Positions 1-6,766 are shown, counted from the first letter of the stretch. The stretch: DNA of 8,646 nucleotides from an uncultured Eubacteriales bacterium (GCA_958405585.1 CATYEP010000073.1:1-8646); one strand, 5' to 3'. A program made the numbers and translations. Notes: generated by a model not told the origin, from the sequence alone.

Positions 1-651
1 GTACTTGGCTTTTTTCAAGAGACTGCGGGGGATCATTCGCAGAAAATGGGAATGGGGTATTCTGAGCTGGCGGAGCAGGGATGTTTCTGGGTGCTTTCCA
101 AAATTTATGTTGAATTTGAGAGACGCCCGGTATGCGGAGAAACTTTACTTGTAGAAACCTGGCCGCATGAACCGAATAAGGCGATCTATGAGAGAAGTTT
201 TCGGGTAACAGACCGATACGGGGAAGCGATGCGGGCGTATTCGCGCTGGTGTATTCTCAAACATAACGGAAGGATCGTGCCTTGTTCTGCGATCGTGCAG
301 CCGGAAATCGAATTTATTGCACAGAAAAGTGTTGAATTTGACGATTGGCGTATTCCGGAGATTACAGATCGGCAGGATCCGTCTTTCACGATCCGCGTGG
401 CAAATTCCGAATATGATTTTAACTATCACGTAAATAATATCAAATATGCCGATTATATTTTTAACTGTTTTTCTGTCAAGGAACTGGAAGAGAAAGTTTT
501 GCGCGGGTTTCAGATCCATTATATAAAGCAGTCGCATGAGGGCGATGTGTTGAATTTTTATCGCAAAGAGATTTGTGAAAATGAGTATGTCGTCGAAGGT
601 GTGAAAAACGGGACGGAAACGGTTGTTGCGGCGAGGGTATATTTTCGATAA
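1..651 (+). CDS. acyl-ACP thioesterase (FatA/FatB family), 5' end missing
   Basis: Hydrolyses the thioester of acyl-acyl carrier protein to free a fatty acid, acting in the cytoplasm at the end of fatty acid synthesis. The frame is open from base 1, so the start lies outside the window; about 216 residues are visible, so perhaps 30 N-terminal residues are missing from a family usually near 240-250 in bacteria. The key motif is D-F-N-Y-H-V-N-N, with Asp, Asn and His codons at 415, 421 and 427. It matches the D-x-N-x-H-V-N-N catalytic segment of FatA/FatB enzymes and begins the second hotdog repeat. The first repeat contains the W-[S/P]-x-x-P-N-K-A-like stretch and S-R-W, both typical of the family. 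Met codons at 46 and 52 lie inside the conserved region and are not likely starts. It is followed after 20 bp by the metallopeptidase gene. Which acyl chain it prefers cannot be read from the sequence. Confidence 0.88.
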   Translation, partial: VLGFFQETAGDHSQKMGMGYSELAEQGCFWVLSKIYVEFERRPVCGETLLVETWPHEPNKAIYERSFRVTDRYGEAMRAYSRWCILKHNGRIVPCSAIVQPEIEFIAQKSVEFDDWRIPEITDRQDPSFTIRVANSEYDFNYHVNNIKYADYIFNCFSVKELEEKVLRGFQIHYIKQSHEGDVLNFYRKEICENEYVVEGVKNGTETVVAARVYFR

Positions 652-671
652 AGCGGAAAACGGATAAGATT

Positions 672-1307
672 ATGGAATATACGGTTCAGAGGTCGAGGCG
701 ACGGACGTTGGTGATCACGGTTTCGGAAGGGAAAGTGCTAGTTAAGGCGCCGACGGGAATTTCGGATGCGGCAATTGCTTCGTTTCTGGAGAACAAACGC
801 ACCTGGATCGAAAAGAAATTGCAAGCGCAGACAAATCCGAAATTTTCAGATATTCGCAGCGGCTTAAAAATACTTGATGCGGGGACAGAAAAACAACTTG
901 TGTTCGGTGTTCAGAAAAATTCCGAAACATCAGATACATTTTACCTGAAAGATTTCCGTGCGGTGCGTAAATATTTTGAAAAAACACGCGGTTGGATATT
1001 GACGGAAATGTTGTACGAGCTTTCAAAAAAAGTCGGGATGGTTCCGCAAAGCGTTGCTTTGCATGATTTTAAAGCGCGCTGGGGCAGTTGCGATGTGAAA
1101 GGAAATATTAAATTAAACTGGCGGCTGACCATGTTGCCTCCGCCGCTTCGCGATTATGTTTTGATTCATGAATTGTGTCACTTAAAAGAAATGAATCATT
1201 CGGCGGCATTTTGGCGATTGGTCGCACGGTATTGTCCGAATTACAAAACTTTGCGCAAAGAACTGAAGGTTTACGCCTTCCTTACGTTATTATACAGGGC
1301 GGAATAG
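672..1307 (+). CDS. YgjP-like (DUF45) zinc metallopeptidase
   Basis: Predicted soluble zinc-dependent peptidase of the YgjP/DUF45 family, 211 residues, close to the usual length. The N-terminal part has the family pattern of a basic patch (R-S-R-R-R-T), then V-K-A-P and K-R-T-W-I-E-K-K. The C-terminal half carries R-W-G-S-C, then the zinc site H166-E-L-C-H170 followed by N-H176, the HExxH-x5-H arrangement; Glu167 is the likely catalytic base. There is no signal peptide or membrane segment, so it should be cytoplasmic. The cellular substrate of this family is poorly known. The ATG at 672 is preferred because the DUF45 fold begins at once (Y-T-V-Q-R-S), although the upstream Shine-Dalgarno is weak. 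It starts 20 bp after the thioesterase stop and may share its transcript. No functional link between the two genes is evident. Confidence 0.87.
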   Translation: MEYTVQRSRRRTLVITVSEGKVLVKAPTGISDAAIASFLENKRTWIEKKLQAQTNPKFSDIRSGLKILDAGTEKQLVFGVQKNSETSDTFYLKDFRAVRKYFEKTRGWILTEMLYELSKKVGMVPQSVALHDFKARWGSCDVKGNIKLNWRLTMLPPPLRDYVLIHELCHLKEMNHSAAFWRLVARYCPNYKTLRKELKVYAFLTLLYRAE

Positions 1308-1380
1308 TTTGTATGTGGTTATGAAAAGGTTTGTGTGTTGCGGACGTTGAAAGTTTGCGGAGCAAAAAAGGATTTAATAA

Positions 1381-1396
1381 AAAGGAGATCAAGGAA
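1381..1396 (+). promoter_or_regulatory. ribosome binding site deciding the flavin reductase start
   Basis: AAAGGAGAT at 1381-1389 is a strong Shine-Dalgarno but sits 13 nt from the ATG at 1401 (measured from GGAG). A second purine run, AAGGAA at 1391-1396, sits 4 nt from it. Both lie downstream of the GTG at 1335 that would give a longer reading frame, so they support translation from 1401. Confidence 0.6.
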
Positions 1397-1400
1397 ATCT

Positions 1401-1952
1401 ATGAAAAGAAACATAAAACCTTCGACGTGTCTTGCGCCGGTCGCAGCGGTGCTGGTTTCATGCGGCGATATGGAAAAATCGGATATAGTGACGATTGCTT
1501 GGGCTGGAACGGTCAATTCAGAGCCTCCGATGCTCAGCATATCCGTGCGCCGCAGCCGGTATTCTTATGAATTGATCAGTAAAAGCGGTGAATTTGTCGT
1601 AAATCTTGTTGATCGCTCGCATTTGGAAACATTGGACGGGTGCGGGGTGGTTTCCGGCAGGGATACAGACAAATTTAAAAAATTCGGTCTGACGAAGCAG
1701 GAATGCGAAAAAGTGAAAGCGCCTGCGATCGCGGAATGTCCGGTTTCCTTGGAATGTTGTGTGCGTCAGACGGTGGAATTGGGAACGCATGTAATGTTTA
1801 TAGCGGAAATTGTCGGATCGACCGCAAGGGAGGATTGGCTGGAAGGCGGACGGCTGCACATCCCTGACGGAGAATTGATCGCCTACGTTCAGAACCGCTA
1901 TGTGCAAACGGGAAGTTCGGTTGGCACCTATGGATTTACTGCGAAAAAGTGA
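1401..1952 (+). CDS. flavin reductase family FMN-binding protein
   Basis: Member of the flavin reductase-like, FMN-binding split-barrel family: cytoplasmic NAD(P)H:flavin oxidoreductases or FMN-binding redox proteins. It is 183 residues from the chosen start, typical for the family. Recognisable stretches are K-P-S-T-C-L-A-P-V near the N-terminus, V-S-C-G-D, I-V-T-I-A-W-A-G-T-V, P-P-M-L-S-I-S-V-R and S-G-E-F-V-V-N-L-V, which together form the flavin-binding barrel. A Y-G-F segment closes the C-terminus. The ATG at 1401 is preferred over the GTG at 1335 because the family alignment begins at M-K-R-N, the intervening sequence is highly basic and unlike the family, and ribosome-binding sequences lie just upstream. 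It is separated by 93 bp from the metallopeptidase gene and closed by an intrinsic terminator 12 bp downstream. The partner substrate or electron acceptor cannot be told from context. Confidence 0.87.
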   Translation: MKRNIKPSTCLAPVAAVLVSCGDMEKSDIVTIAWAGTVNSEPPMLSISVRRSRYSYELISKSGEFVVNLVDRSHLETLDGCGVVSGRDTDKFKKFGLTKQECEKVKAPAIAECPVSLECCVRQTVELGTHVMFIAEIVGSTAREDWLEGGRLHIPDGELIAYVQNRYVQTGSSVGTYGFTAKK

Positions 1953-1964
1953 AATTATGCAATA

Positions 1965-1997
1965 CCCCGAAACGCATTTGCGCTTCGGGGTTCTTTT
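1965..1997 (+). terminator. intrinsic terminator after the flavin reductase gene
   Basis: The arms CCCCGAA (1965-1971) and TTCGGGG (1984-1990) pair perfectly. Inside them, after one A/C mismatch, CGC and GCG pair around an ATTT loop. TTCTTTT follows directly, and a second T-rich run is near 2001-2011. This isolates the upstream genes from the arginine cluster. Confidence 0.88.
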
Positions 1998-2026
1998 GCT
2001 TTGCCTTTTTTATGCAGTAAAACGCG

Positions 2027-2112
2027 ATTATTCATGAATAATTGAAAAAATACGCATAATTATAACATTTATGCAAAATTAAGTAAATTTTTATGAATAT
2101 TTTTTAAAAAAT
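2027..2112. promoter_or_regulatory. palindrome-rich region upstream of argG, candidate ArgR operator
   Basis: This very AT-rich stretch holds three symmetric elements: a perfect 16-bp palindrome, ATTATTCATGAATAAT, at 2027-2042; an inverted repeat with arms GCATAA (2054-2059) and TTATGC (2069-2074); and a perfect 14-bp palindrome, ATTTTTTAAAAAAT, at 2099-2112. The well-known ArgR box is TGAAT-W4-ATTCA. TGAATATTTTTTAA at 2094-2107 matches it at about 12 of 14 positions, and TGAATAATTGAAAA at 2035-2048 at about 10 of 14. In DNA this AT-rich, some matches are expected by chance. The position upstream of an arginine-gene promoter makes ArgR control plausible, but this is inference. The 2099-2112 element also lies where an A/T-rich UP element would act. 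Confidence 0.45.
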
Positions 2113-2126
2113 GTATTTCAAAATGC

Positions 2127-2155
2127 TTGACTTATAAAAGGCGTGGGAGTATAAT
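2127..2155 (+). promoter_or_regulatory. sigma-A promoter of argG and the arginine cluster
   Basis: The -35 box TTGACT (2127-2132) and the perfect -10 box TATAAT (2150-2155) are separated by exactly 17 bp, with an A/T-rich sequence upstream. Transcription should start near 2162, leaving about 28 nt of leader before argG. A longer argG frame could begin with the TTG at 2127, but that codon lies inside the -35 box and so would not be transcribed from here. Confidence 0.88.
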
Positions 2156-2189
2156 CAATGACAGTAAAACTACAAGGGACGTAATTGAT

Positions 2190-3413
2190 ATGGAAAAGAA
2201 AGAGATCAAGAAAGTAGTGCTTGCCTATTCGGGCGGGTTGGACACATCGATCATCATACCCTGGCTGAAAGAGAATTACAATAATTGTGAAGTAATAGCG
2301 GTATCTGCGGACGTAGGGCAGGAGAGCGAGTTGGACGGATTGGAAGAAAAGGCGCTCAAGACGGGTGCATCCAAGCTGTACATTGAAGATCTGCGCAAAG
2401 AGTTTATTGAAGATTACATATATCCTACGATGAAAGCGGGCGCGGTGTATGAGAATAAATATCTGTTGGGTACGTCCTTTGCGCGTCCTGTGATTGCAAA
2501 GCGGATCGTCGAGATAGCGAAGAGAGAGGGAGCGGATGCGATTTGCCATGGCTGTACCGGAAAGGGAAACGATCAGGTTCGGTTTGAACTGACGATCAAG
2601 GCTTTTGCGCCGGAAATGACGATTATAGCTCCTTGGCGCATTTGGGATATCAAGAGCCGTGATGAAGAGATCGATTATGCAGAAGCACATCAGATTCCTT
2701 TGAAGATCACGAGGGAAACGAGCTATTCAAAGGATAAAAACCTGTGGCATCTTTCGCATGAAGGGCTGGATCTGGAAGAGCCTGCGAACGAGCCGAAGTA
2801 TGACGAGATCCTGGAGATGGGAGTATCGCCGGAGAAAGCTCCCGATCAGCCGACGTATCTGACGCTTACCTTTGAAAAGGGTATTCCTGTGGCGTTGGAC
2901 GGCAAGAAAATGGGATCAGTCGAACTCATGCACAAGCTCAATGAGATCGGCGGCAAAAACGGTATCGGAATCATAGACATTGTGGAGAATCGTCTGGTCG
3001 GAATGAAGAGCCGTGGGGTATATGAAACGCCGGGCGGCACGATTTTGTATTTTGCGCACGAACAGCTGGAAATGCTTTGTCTGGATAAAGAGACGCAGCA
3101 TTTCAAACAGCATATAGCGATCAAATTTGCAGAACTTGTTTATAACGGGCAATGGTTTACGCCTTTGCGCGAAGCTCTTTCGGCTTTTGTGGACAAGACG
3201 CAGGAAAATGTTTCGGGCGATGTCCGTCTGAAAGTTTATAAAGGGAATATTATTCCTGCCGGAATGAAGAGTGAGCATTCGCTTTATAGCGAGGAGATCG
3301 CGACGTTCGGAGAAGAGGATGTTTATAACCAGCATGATGCGGAAGGATTTATCAATCTGTTCGGCCTGCCTGTGAAAGTCAAGGCGTTGCTGGATGCGAA
3401 AAAGCTGAAATAA
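2190..3413 (+). CDS. argG: argininosuccinate synthase
   Basis: Joins citrulline and aspartate with ATP to give argininosuccinate, AMP and pyrophosphate, the second-last step of arginine synthesis, in the cytoplasm. The product is 407 residues, normal for the family, which works as a homotetramer. The N-terminal nucleotide-binding loop A-Y-S-G-G-L-D-T-S is at residues 12-20. The second signature, G-C-T-G-K-G-N-D-Q-V-R-F-E, is at 121-133. Further conserved blocks include S-Y-S-K-D-K-N-L-W-H and R-G-V-Y-E-T-P-G-G. The start at 2190 puts M-E-K-K-E-I-K-K-V-V-L directly before the loop, as in homologues, and is preceded by AAGGGA (2174-2179) at 10 nt. It is the first gene of the arginine cluster. 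The usual partner argH does not follow it; argC does, after 112 bp. Confidence 0.97.
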   Translation: MEKKEIKKVVLAYSGGLDTSIIIPWLKENYNNCEVIAVSADVGQESELDGLEEKALKTGASKLYIEDLRKEFIEDYIYPTMKAGAVYENKYLLGTSFARPVIAKRIVEIAKREGADAICHGCTGKGNDQVRFELTIKAFAPEMTIIAPWRIWDIKSRDEEIDYAEAHQIPLKITRETSYSKDKNLWHLSHEGLDLEEPANEPKYDEILEMGVSPEKAPDQPTYLTLTFEKGIPVALDGKKMGSVELMHKLNEIGGKNGIGIIDIVENRLVGMKSRGVYETPGGTILYFAHEQLEMLCLDKETQHFKQHIAIKFAELVYNGQWFTPLREALSAFVDKTQENVSGDVRLKVYKGNIIPAGMKSEHSLYSEEIATFGEEDVYNQHDAEGFINLFGLPVKVKALLDAKKLK

Positions 3414-3437
3414 AATACACGGACAAGAAAGTGTTGG

Positions 3438-3453
3438 TGTATAAATTTTTACA
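3438..3453. promoter_or_regulatory. quasi-palindrome between argG and argC, possible operator
   Basis: TGTATAAATTTTTACA is symmetric at 14 of 16 positions (TGTA-n-AAATTT-n-TACA). Such a site could bind a dimeric or hexameric regulator such as ArgR, but it matches the classical arginine box only partly (about 9 of 14). It could equally be chance in an AT-rich spacer. Confidence 0.3.
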
Positions 3454-3462
3454 AAGAATAAA

Positions 3463-3493
3463 TTTGCGGCGATCCGTATCGGCTCGTCGCAAA
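3463..3493 (+). other. long RNA hairpin in the argG-argC spacer
   Basis: The arms TTTGCGGCGA (3463-3472) and TCGTCGCAAA (3484-3493) pair over 10 bp with one G-U. Inside, after a T/C mismatch, CCG and CGG pair around a TAT loop. No T-run follows, so it is not a standard terminator. It could set mRNA stability or processing between argG and argC. It ends about 32 nt before the argC start. Confidence 0.5.
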
Positions 3494-3525
3494 GTGTATA
3501 TATGGGCGCGTAAGCGTTGGAAGAA

Positions 3526-4452
3526 ATGGTAAATGTATTTATAGACGGAAAAGAAGGAACGACGGGGCTGAAGATCTACGAGCGCCTGGGAAAACGGGAA
3601 GACATAAAAATAACGGCGCTTCCGGAGGAACTTCGCAAGGATGCGGCGGCGAGGAAAGAGTGCATCAATGCGGCGGATATTGTCTTTTTATGCCTGCCGG
3701 ATACGGCGGCGATCGAGTCGGTGTCGCTTTGTGAAAACGAAAAAGTAAAGATCATAGATGCGTCTACGGCGCACCGAACGGATCTTGGCTGGGCGTACGG
3801 TTTTCCCGAATTGTCAATAGGGCATCGGGAACGGATCGCGCAGGGCAAGCGTGTGGCGGTTCCGGGGTGTCATGCCAGCGGTTTTATTTCGCTCGTGTAT
3901 CCATTGATTGCAGGCGGGATCGTGGCTCCCGATTATCCGTTTGTCTGCCATTCGGTAACCGGTTACAGCGGCGGCGGCAAAAAGATGATCGCGGAGTATG
4001 AGGATCCGCAAAGAAATAAAGAACTGGACAGTCCGCGTCAGTACGGAATGGGGCAAAAGCATAAGCATCTTCCCGAAATGCAGAAAGTTTGCGGGCTTGA
4101 ATTTGCTCCGATTTTCAACCCGATCGTATCCGATTATTATAGCGGAATGTGCGTAACGGTACCTCTGCATGCGCGGCTTATGCAGAAAAAAATGAGCGTC
4201 AATGATCTCAGAAATTATTTTACAGAGTACTATGCGTCGCATAATTTCGTTAAAACGTCGCAGGAAACGAAAGGTTTCCTTGCAGCGAACCCGCTGTCGG
4301 GAACGAACCGAATTGAGATCTATGTGGACGGAAACGATGAGAGGATCGTTCTTGCTTCTGTATTTGACAATCTTGGAAAGGGTGCTTCGGGTGCGGCGGT
4401 GCAGTGCATGAACATTATGCTCGGATTGGACGAGCGCATATCTTTGGAATGA
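3526..4452 (+). CDS. argC: N-acetyl-gamma-glutamyl-phosphate reductase, short type-2 form
   Basis: Reduces N-acetylglutamyl-5-phosphate with NADPH to N-acetylglutamate semialdehyde, the third step of ornithine synthesis. It is 308 residues, clearly shorter than the common form of about 345. The opening V-F-I-D-G-K-E-G-T-T-G, with a Gly-rich NADP loop (G8, G11, G14), and the F-L-C-L-P-D-T-A and D-A-S-T-A-H-R-T-D segments fit the 'uncommon' type-2 family. The catalytic cysteine is Cys115 in V-P-G-C-H-A-S-G, and His215 in V-P-L-H is the likely general base. The ATG at 3526 is chosen because homologues begin just before this Rossmann strand. A TTG at 3517 is in frame and would add three residues. 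Neither start has a well-spaced Shine-Dalgarno (GGAAGA at 3519-3524 is too close to 3526), so the exact start is uncertain. argJ follows after 15 bp. Confidence 0.93.
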   Translation: MVNVFIDGKEGTTGLKIYERLGKREDIKITALPEELRKDAAARKECINAADIVFLCLPDTAAIESVSLCENEKVKIIDASTAHRTDLGWAYGFPELSIGHRERIAQGKRVAVPGCHASGFISLVYPLIAGGIVAPDYPFVCHSVTGYSGGGKKMIAEYEDPQRNKELDSPRQYGMGQKHKHLPEMQKVCGLEFAPIFNPIVSDYYSGMCVTVPLHARLMQKKMSVNDLRNYFTEYYASHNFVKTSQETKGFLAANPLSGTNRIEIYVDGNDERIVLASVFDNLGKGASGAAVQCMNIMLGLDERISLE

Positions 4453-4467
4453 GAGCATGGAGGAATT

Positions 4468-5682
4468 ATGAAAAAAATACAGGGCGGGGTATGTGCCCCC
4501 TTGGGATACAAGGCGAACGGAGTTCATTGCGGGATCCGTAAAAACAAGACCAAAAGGGATCTGTCTTTGATCGTGAGCGAGGTGCGCGCTGCGGCGGCAT
4601 GTGTCTATACACAGAACCTGGTAAAAGGAGCGCCGATCCATGTGACGAAAAAGCATGTAGCGGACGGGTATGCGCAGGCGATCGTGGTCAACAGCGGAAA
4701 TGCGAACACGTGCAATGCGGACGGTGAGCAGATTGCGGAAGGGATGTGCGAGCTTGTCAGTCAATATACGGAGATCGCGGCGCAGGATGTGATCGTGGCG
4801 TCGACGGGCGTGATCGGACAGCCGCTTTCGCTGGAGCCGATCGCGGAAGGAATGCCTGCTCTTGTGCAGGGGCTGAACGAAAACGGCAGTGAATTTGCTG
4901 CGCAGGGAATCATGACGACAGATACGGTTTCGAAAGAGATCGCTTATTCATTCATGCTGGACGGCAAGGAATGCAGGATCGGTGCGATCGGCAAGGGTGT
5001 CGGGATGATCAACCCGAACATGGCGACAATGCTGATTTTTGTTACGACGGACGCGGCGATTTCGCCTGCAATGCTGCAGAAGGCGTTGTCGGCGGACGTG
5101 AAGGATTCTTTCAACATGGTGAGTGTAGACGGCGATACTTCGACCAACGATATGGTATCTGTACTGGCGAACGGTCTTGCAGGAAACGCCTGCATTACGG
5201 AAAGCGGAAAAGATTTCACGGCGTTCCGCAAGGCACTTAATAAAGTGACGACCTATTTGTGCCGAAAGATCTCCAAAGACGGAGAGGGTGCAACGAAACT
5301 TCTGGAGTGCAAAGTGACGGGTGCAAAGAGTAAGGCGGCTGCAAAGACGGTCGCAAAGAGCGTCATTAAATCCTCTTTGTTCAAAGCGGCGATGTTCGGG
5401 GCGGATGCAAACTGGGGGCGTGTGCTGTGTGCGATCGGGTATTCGGGCGCAGATGTAGACGTTACGAAAGTCAGTGTAGATTTCAGGAGTCGCGCAGGTG
5501 AGATCGCGGTATGCCGCGGCGGAAGCGGGATCGCTTTTTCGGAGGAAGAAGCGAAGAAAGTTCTTTCGGAAGACGAGATCGAGATTTTGATCGGGCTCGG
5601 CGACGGAAACGGAAAGGCGACGGCCTGGGGTTGTGATCTTACGTATGAGTATGTCAAGATCAACGGGGATTATCGCACCTGA
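4468..5682 (+). CDS. argJ: bifunctional ornithine acetyltransferase / N-acetylglutamate synthase
   Basis: Moves the acetyl group from N-acetylornithine to glutamate, giving ornithine and N-acetylglutamate and so closing the acetyl cycle; many members can also use acetyl-CoA. The 404-residue length is normal. The protein is known to cut itself before a threonine that then serves as nucleophile. Here the site is N-M-A-T-M-L with Thr187, predicting an alpha chain of 186 and a beta chain of 218 residues. T-G-V-I-G at 113-117 supplies the oxyanion-hole residues. The N-terminal G-G-V-C-A-P-L-G-Y and the C-terminal end of the family, C-D-L-T-Y-E-Y-V-K-I-N, are both present. A strong GGAGGA (4459-4464) lies 3 nt before the ATG. 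Whether it truly accepts acetyl-CoA cannot be decided from sequence. No argA-type synthase is seen in the window. Confidence 0.96.
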   Translation: MKKIQGGVCAPLGYKANGVHCGIRKNKTKRDLSLIVSEVRAAAACVYTQNLVKGAPIHVTKKHVADGYAQAIVVNSGNANTCNADGEQIAEGMCELVSQYTEIAAQDVIVASTGVIGQPLSLEPIAEGMPALVQGLNENGSEFAAQGIMTTDTVSKEIAYSFMLDGKECRIGAIGKGVGMINPNMATMLIFVTTDAAISPAMLQKALSADVKDSFNMVSVDGDTSTNDMVSVLANGLAGNACITESGKDFTAFRKALNKVTTYLCRKISKDGEGATKLLECKVTGAKSKAAAKTVAKSVIKSSLFKAAMFGADANWGRVLCAIGYSGADVDVTKVSVDFRSRAGEIAVCRGGSGIAFSEEEAKKVLSEDEIEILIGLGDGNGKATAWGCDLTYEYVKINGDYRT

Positions 5683-5700
5683 GGAATAAGAGGAAAGAGC

Positions 5701-6567
5701 ATGGATACGAAGCAGGACAAGCAGTTCCGCGCGAAAGTTTTGAGCGAGGCGCTGCCTTATATACAGGATTATAACGGAAAGATCGTCGTTGTGAAATACG
5801 GCGGCAATGCGATGATCAATCAGGAGCTGAAAATGTCGGTCATGCATGACATTGTGCTTTTGAATCTGATCGGTGTCAAAGTGGTGCTGGTGCATGGCGG
5901 CGGGCCGGAAATTTCGGAGATGCTCAAACGTGTAGGGAAGCAGTCGGTGTTTGTGGACGGGCTTCGCTATACGGATGAGGAGACGGCGGAGATCGTGCGC
6001 ATGGTACTGGCGGGAAAGATCAATAAAACGCTTGTGAATCTTCTGGAAAGCATCGGCGGCAAGGCGCTGGGTCTTTGCGGCATTGACGGGCATATGATGA
6101 AATGCTGCAAGGAAAGTGAGAAGCTCGGCTATGTCGGGAAGATCACGCATATGGATACGAAGGTAATAACCGACGCATTGGACGCCGGATATATTCCCGT
6201 TGTTTCTACGGTCGGTTACGATGACGAGGGGCATATTTACAACGTGAACGCAGACACGGCATCGGCATTTATAGCGGGTGCGCTGAATGCGCAGAGCCTG
6301 ATTCTCATGACGGATACCAAAGGCGTTCTGCGGGATAAAGACGATGAAAGTTCGCTGATCGAAAAGATCTGTGTGAGCGATATTCCTTCTTTGGTTAAAC
6401 AGGGTATCATATCGGGCGGAATGATTCCGAAGATCGATTGTTGCCGTGAAGCGATCCGTCGCGGTGTTCATAAAGTATTTATTATAGACGGACGGGTGGA
6501 GCATTCCATTCTTGTCGAAATATTGTCGGACGAAGGCATCGGCACGATGTTTGTCGGGAGCGACTAA
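5701..6567 (+). CDS. argB: acetylglutamate kinase
   Basis: Phosphorylates N-acetylglutamate with ATP, the second and usually controlling step of ornithine synthesis. It is 288 residues, of the amino-acid kinase fold. V-V-K-Y-G-G-N (Lys32, Gly34, Gly35) binds the phosphates and V-H-G-G-G-P-E (65-70) binds acetylglutamate. An N-terminal helix, residues about 5-22 (F-R-A-K-V-L-S-E-A-L-P-Y-I), precedes the core. This extension and the C-terminal E-I-L-S-D-E-G-I-G-T-M are features of the hexameric, arginine-inhibited kinases, so feedback inhibition by arginine is expected from family knowledge. GAGGA (5690-5694) is well spaced at 6 nt. It begins 18 bp after argJ and is followed after 8 bp by an intrinsic terminator, so it is probably the last gene of the argGCJB unit. 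Confidence 0.96.
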   Translation: MDTKQDKQFRAKVLSEALPYIQDYNGKIVVVKYGGNAMINQELKMSVMHDIVLLNLIGVKVVLVHGGGPEISEMLKRVGKQSVFVDGLRYTDEETAEIVRMVLAGKINKTLVNLLESIGGKALGLCGIDGHMMKCCKESEKLGYVGKITHMDTKVITDALDAGYIPVVSTVGYDDEGHIYNVNADTASAFIAGALNAQSLILMTDTKGVLRDKDDESSLIEKICVSDIPSLVKQGIISGGMIPKIDCCREAIRRGVHKVFIIDGRVEHSILVEILSDEGIGTMFVGSD

Positions 6568-6575
6568 CGATACAG

Positions 6576-6605
6576 GAGACTGATTTTCGGATCGGTCTCT
6601 TTTTT
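6576..6605 (+). terminator. intrinsic terminator between argB and argD
   Basis: The arms GAGACTGAT (6576-6584) and ATCGGTCTC (6591-6599) pair over 9 bp with a single G-U, around a TTTCGG loop. They are followed by six T (6600-6605). The hairpin starts 8 bp after the argB stop, in the correct orientation to end an argGCJB transcript. Confidence 0.87.
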
Positions 6606-6710
6606 CGGGTAAACGGGGGAATAAGCTGCGGATGCGCTGCAAAACAGTGAAGTGCGAAGGCAGAGAAAGAGGTGCAGGCATGTAAAGGCACGAAGGAAAC
6701 GACGATAGAA

Positions 6711-6766
6711 TGTGTGCGGATAACAAAAGGTGTGTGCGGATAACAAAAGGTGTGCGCGGTGAAAAG
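6711..6766. repeat. 20-bp direct tandem repeat, two perfect copies and a decayed third
   Basis: TGTGTGCGGATAACAAAAGG occurs at 6711-6730 and is repeated without change at 6731-6750. From 6751 a diverged copy begins with TGTGCGCGGTGAAAAG. The unit length is about two helical turns, so the copies would present the same DNA face. They lie about 50-90 bp upstream of the candidate argD promoter. The function is unknown; a regulator binding array or simple replication slippage are both possible. Confidence 0.85.

Noticed and set aside
1265..1280. GAAGG/CCTTC hairpin near the end of the metallopeptidase gene
   Set aside because: Short stem inside the coding sequence with no T-run; not supported as a terminator.
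1335..1400. Upstream extension of the flavin reductase from the GTG at 1335
   Set aside because: The extra 22 residues are Lys/Arg-rich and unlike the family, and ribosome-binding sequences at 1381-1396 fit the ATG at 1401.
2127..2189. Upstream extension of argG from the TTG at 2127
   Set aside because: The codon is inside the -35 box of a near-perfect promoter, and the added residues do not resemble argininosuccinate synthases.
3814..4764. 316-codon frame on the - strand opposite argC and argJ
   Set aside because: Basic, low-similarity shadow sequence with no family motif and no ribosome-binding context; argC and argJ explain the region.
6632..6685. 17-codon frame with three Arg codons, possible arginine leader peptide
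   Set aside because: It lies upstream of the likely argD promoter, has only a poorly spaced GGGG, lacks an Arg run, and no attenuator hairpin follows it.
6711..6750. Similarity of GTGCGGATAACAA in the repeat to half of the lac operator
   Set aside because: Only one half-site is similar, there is no symmetric partner, and there are no lac-type genes nearby; probably coincidence.
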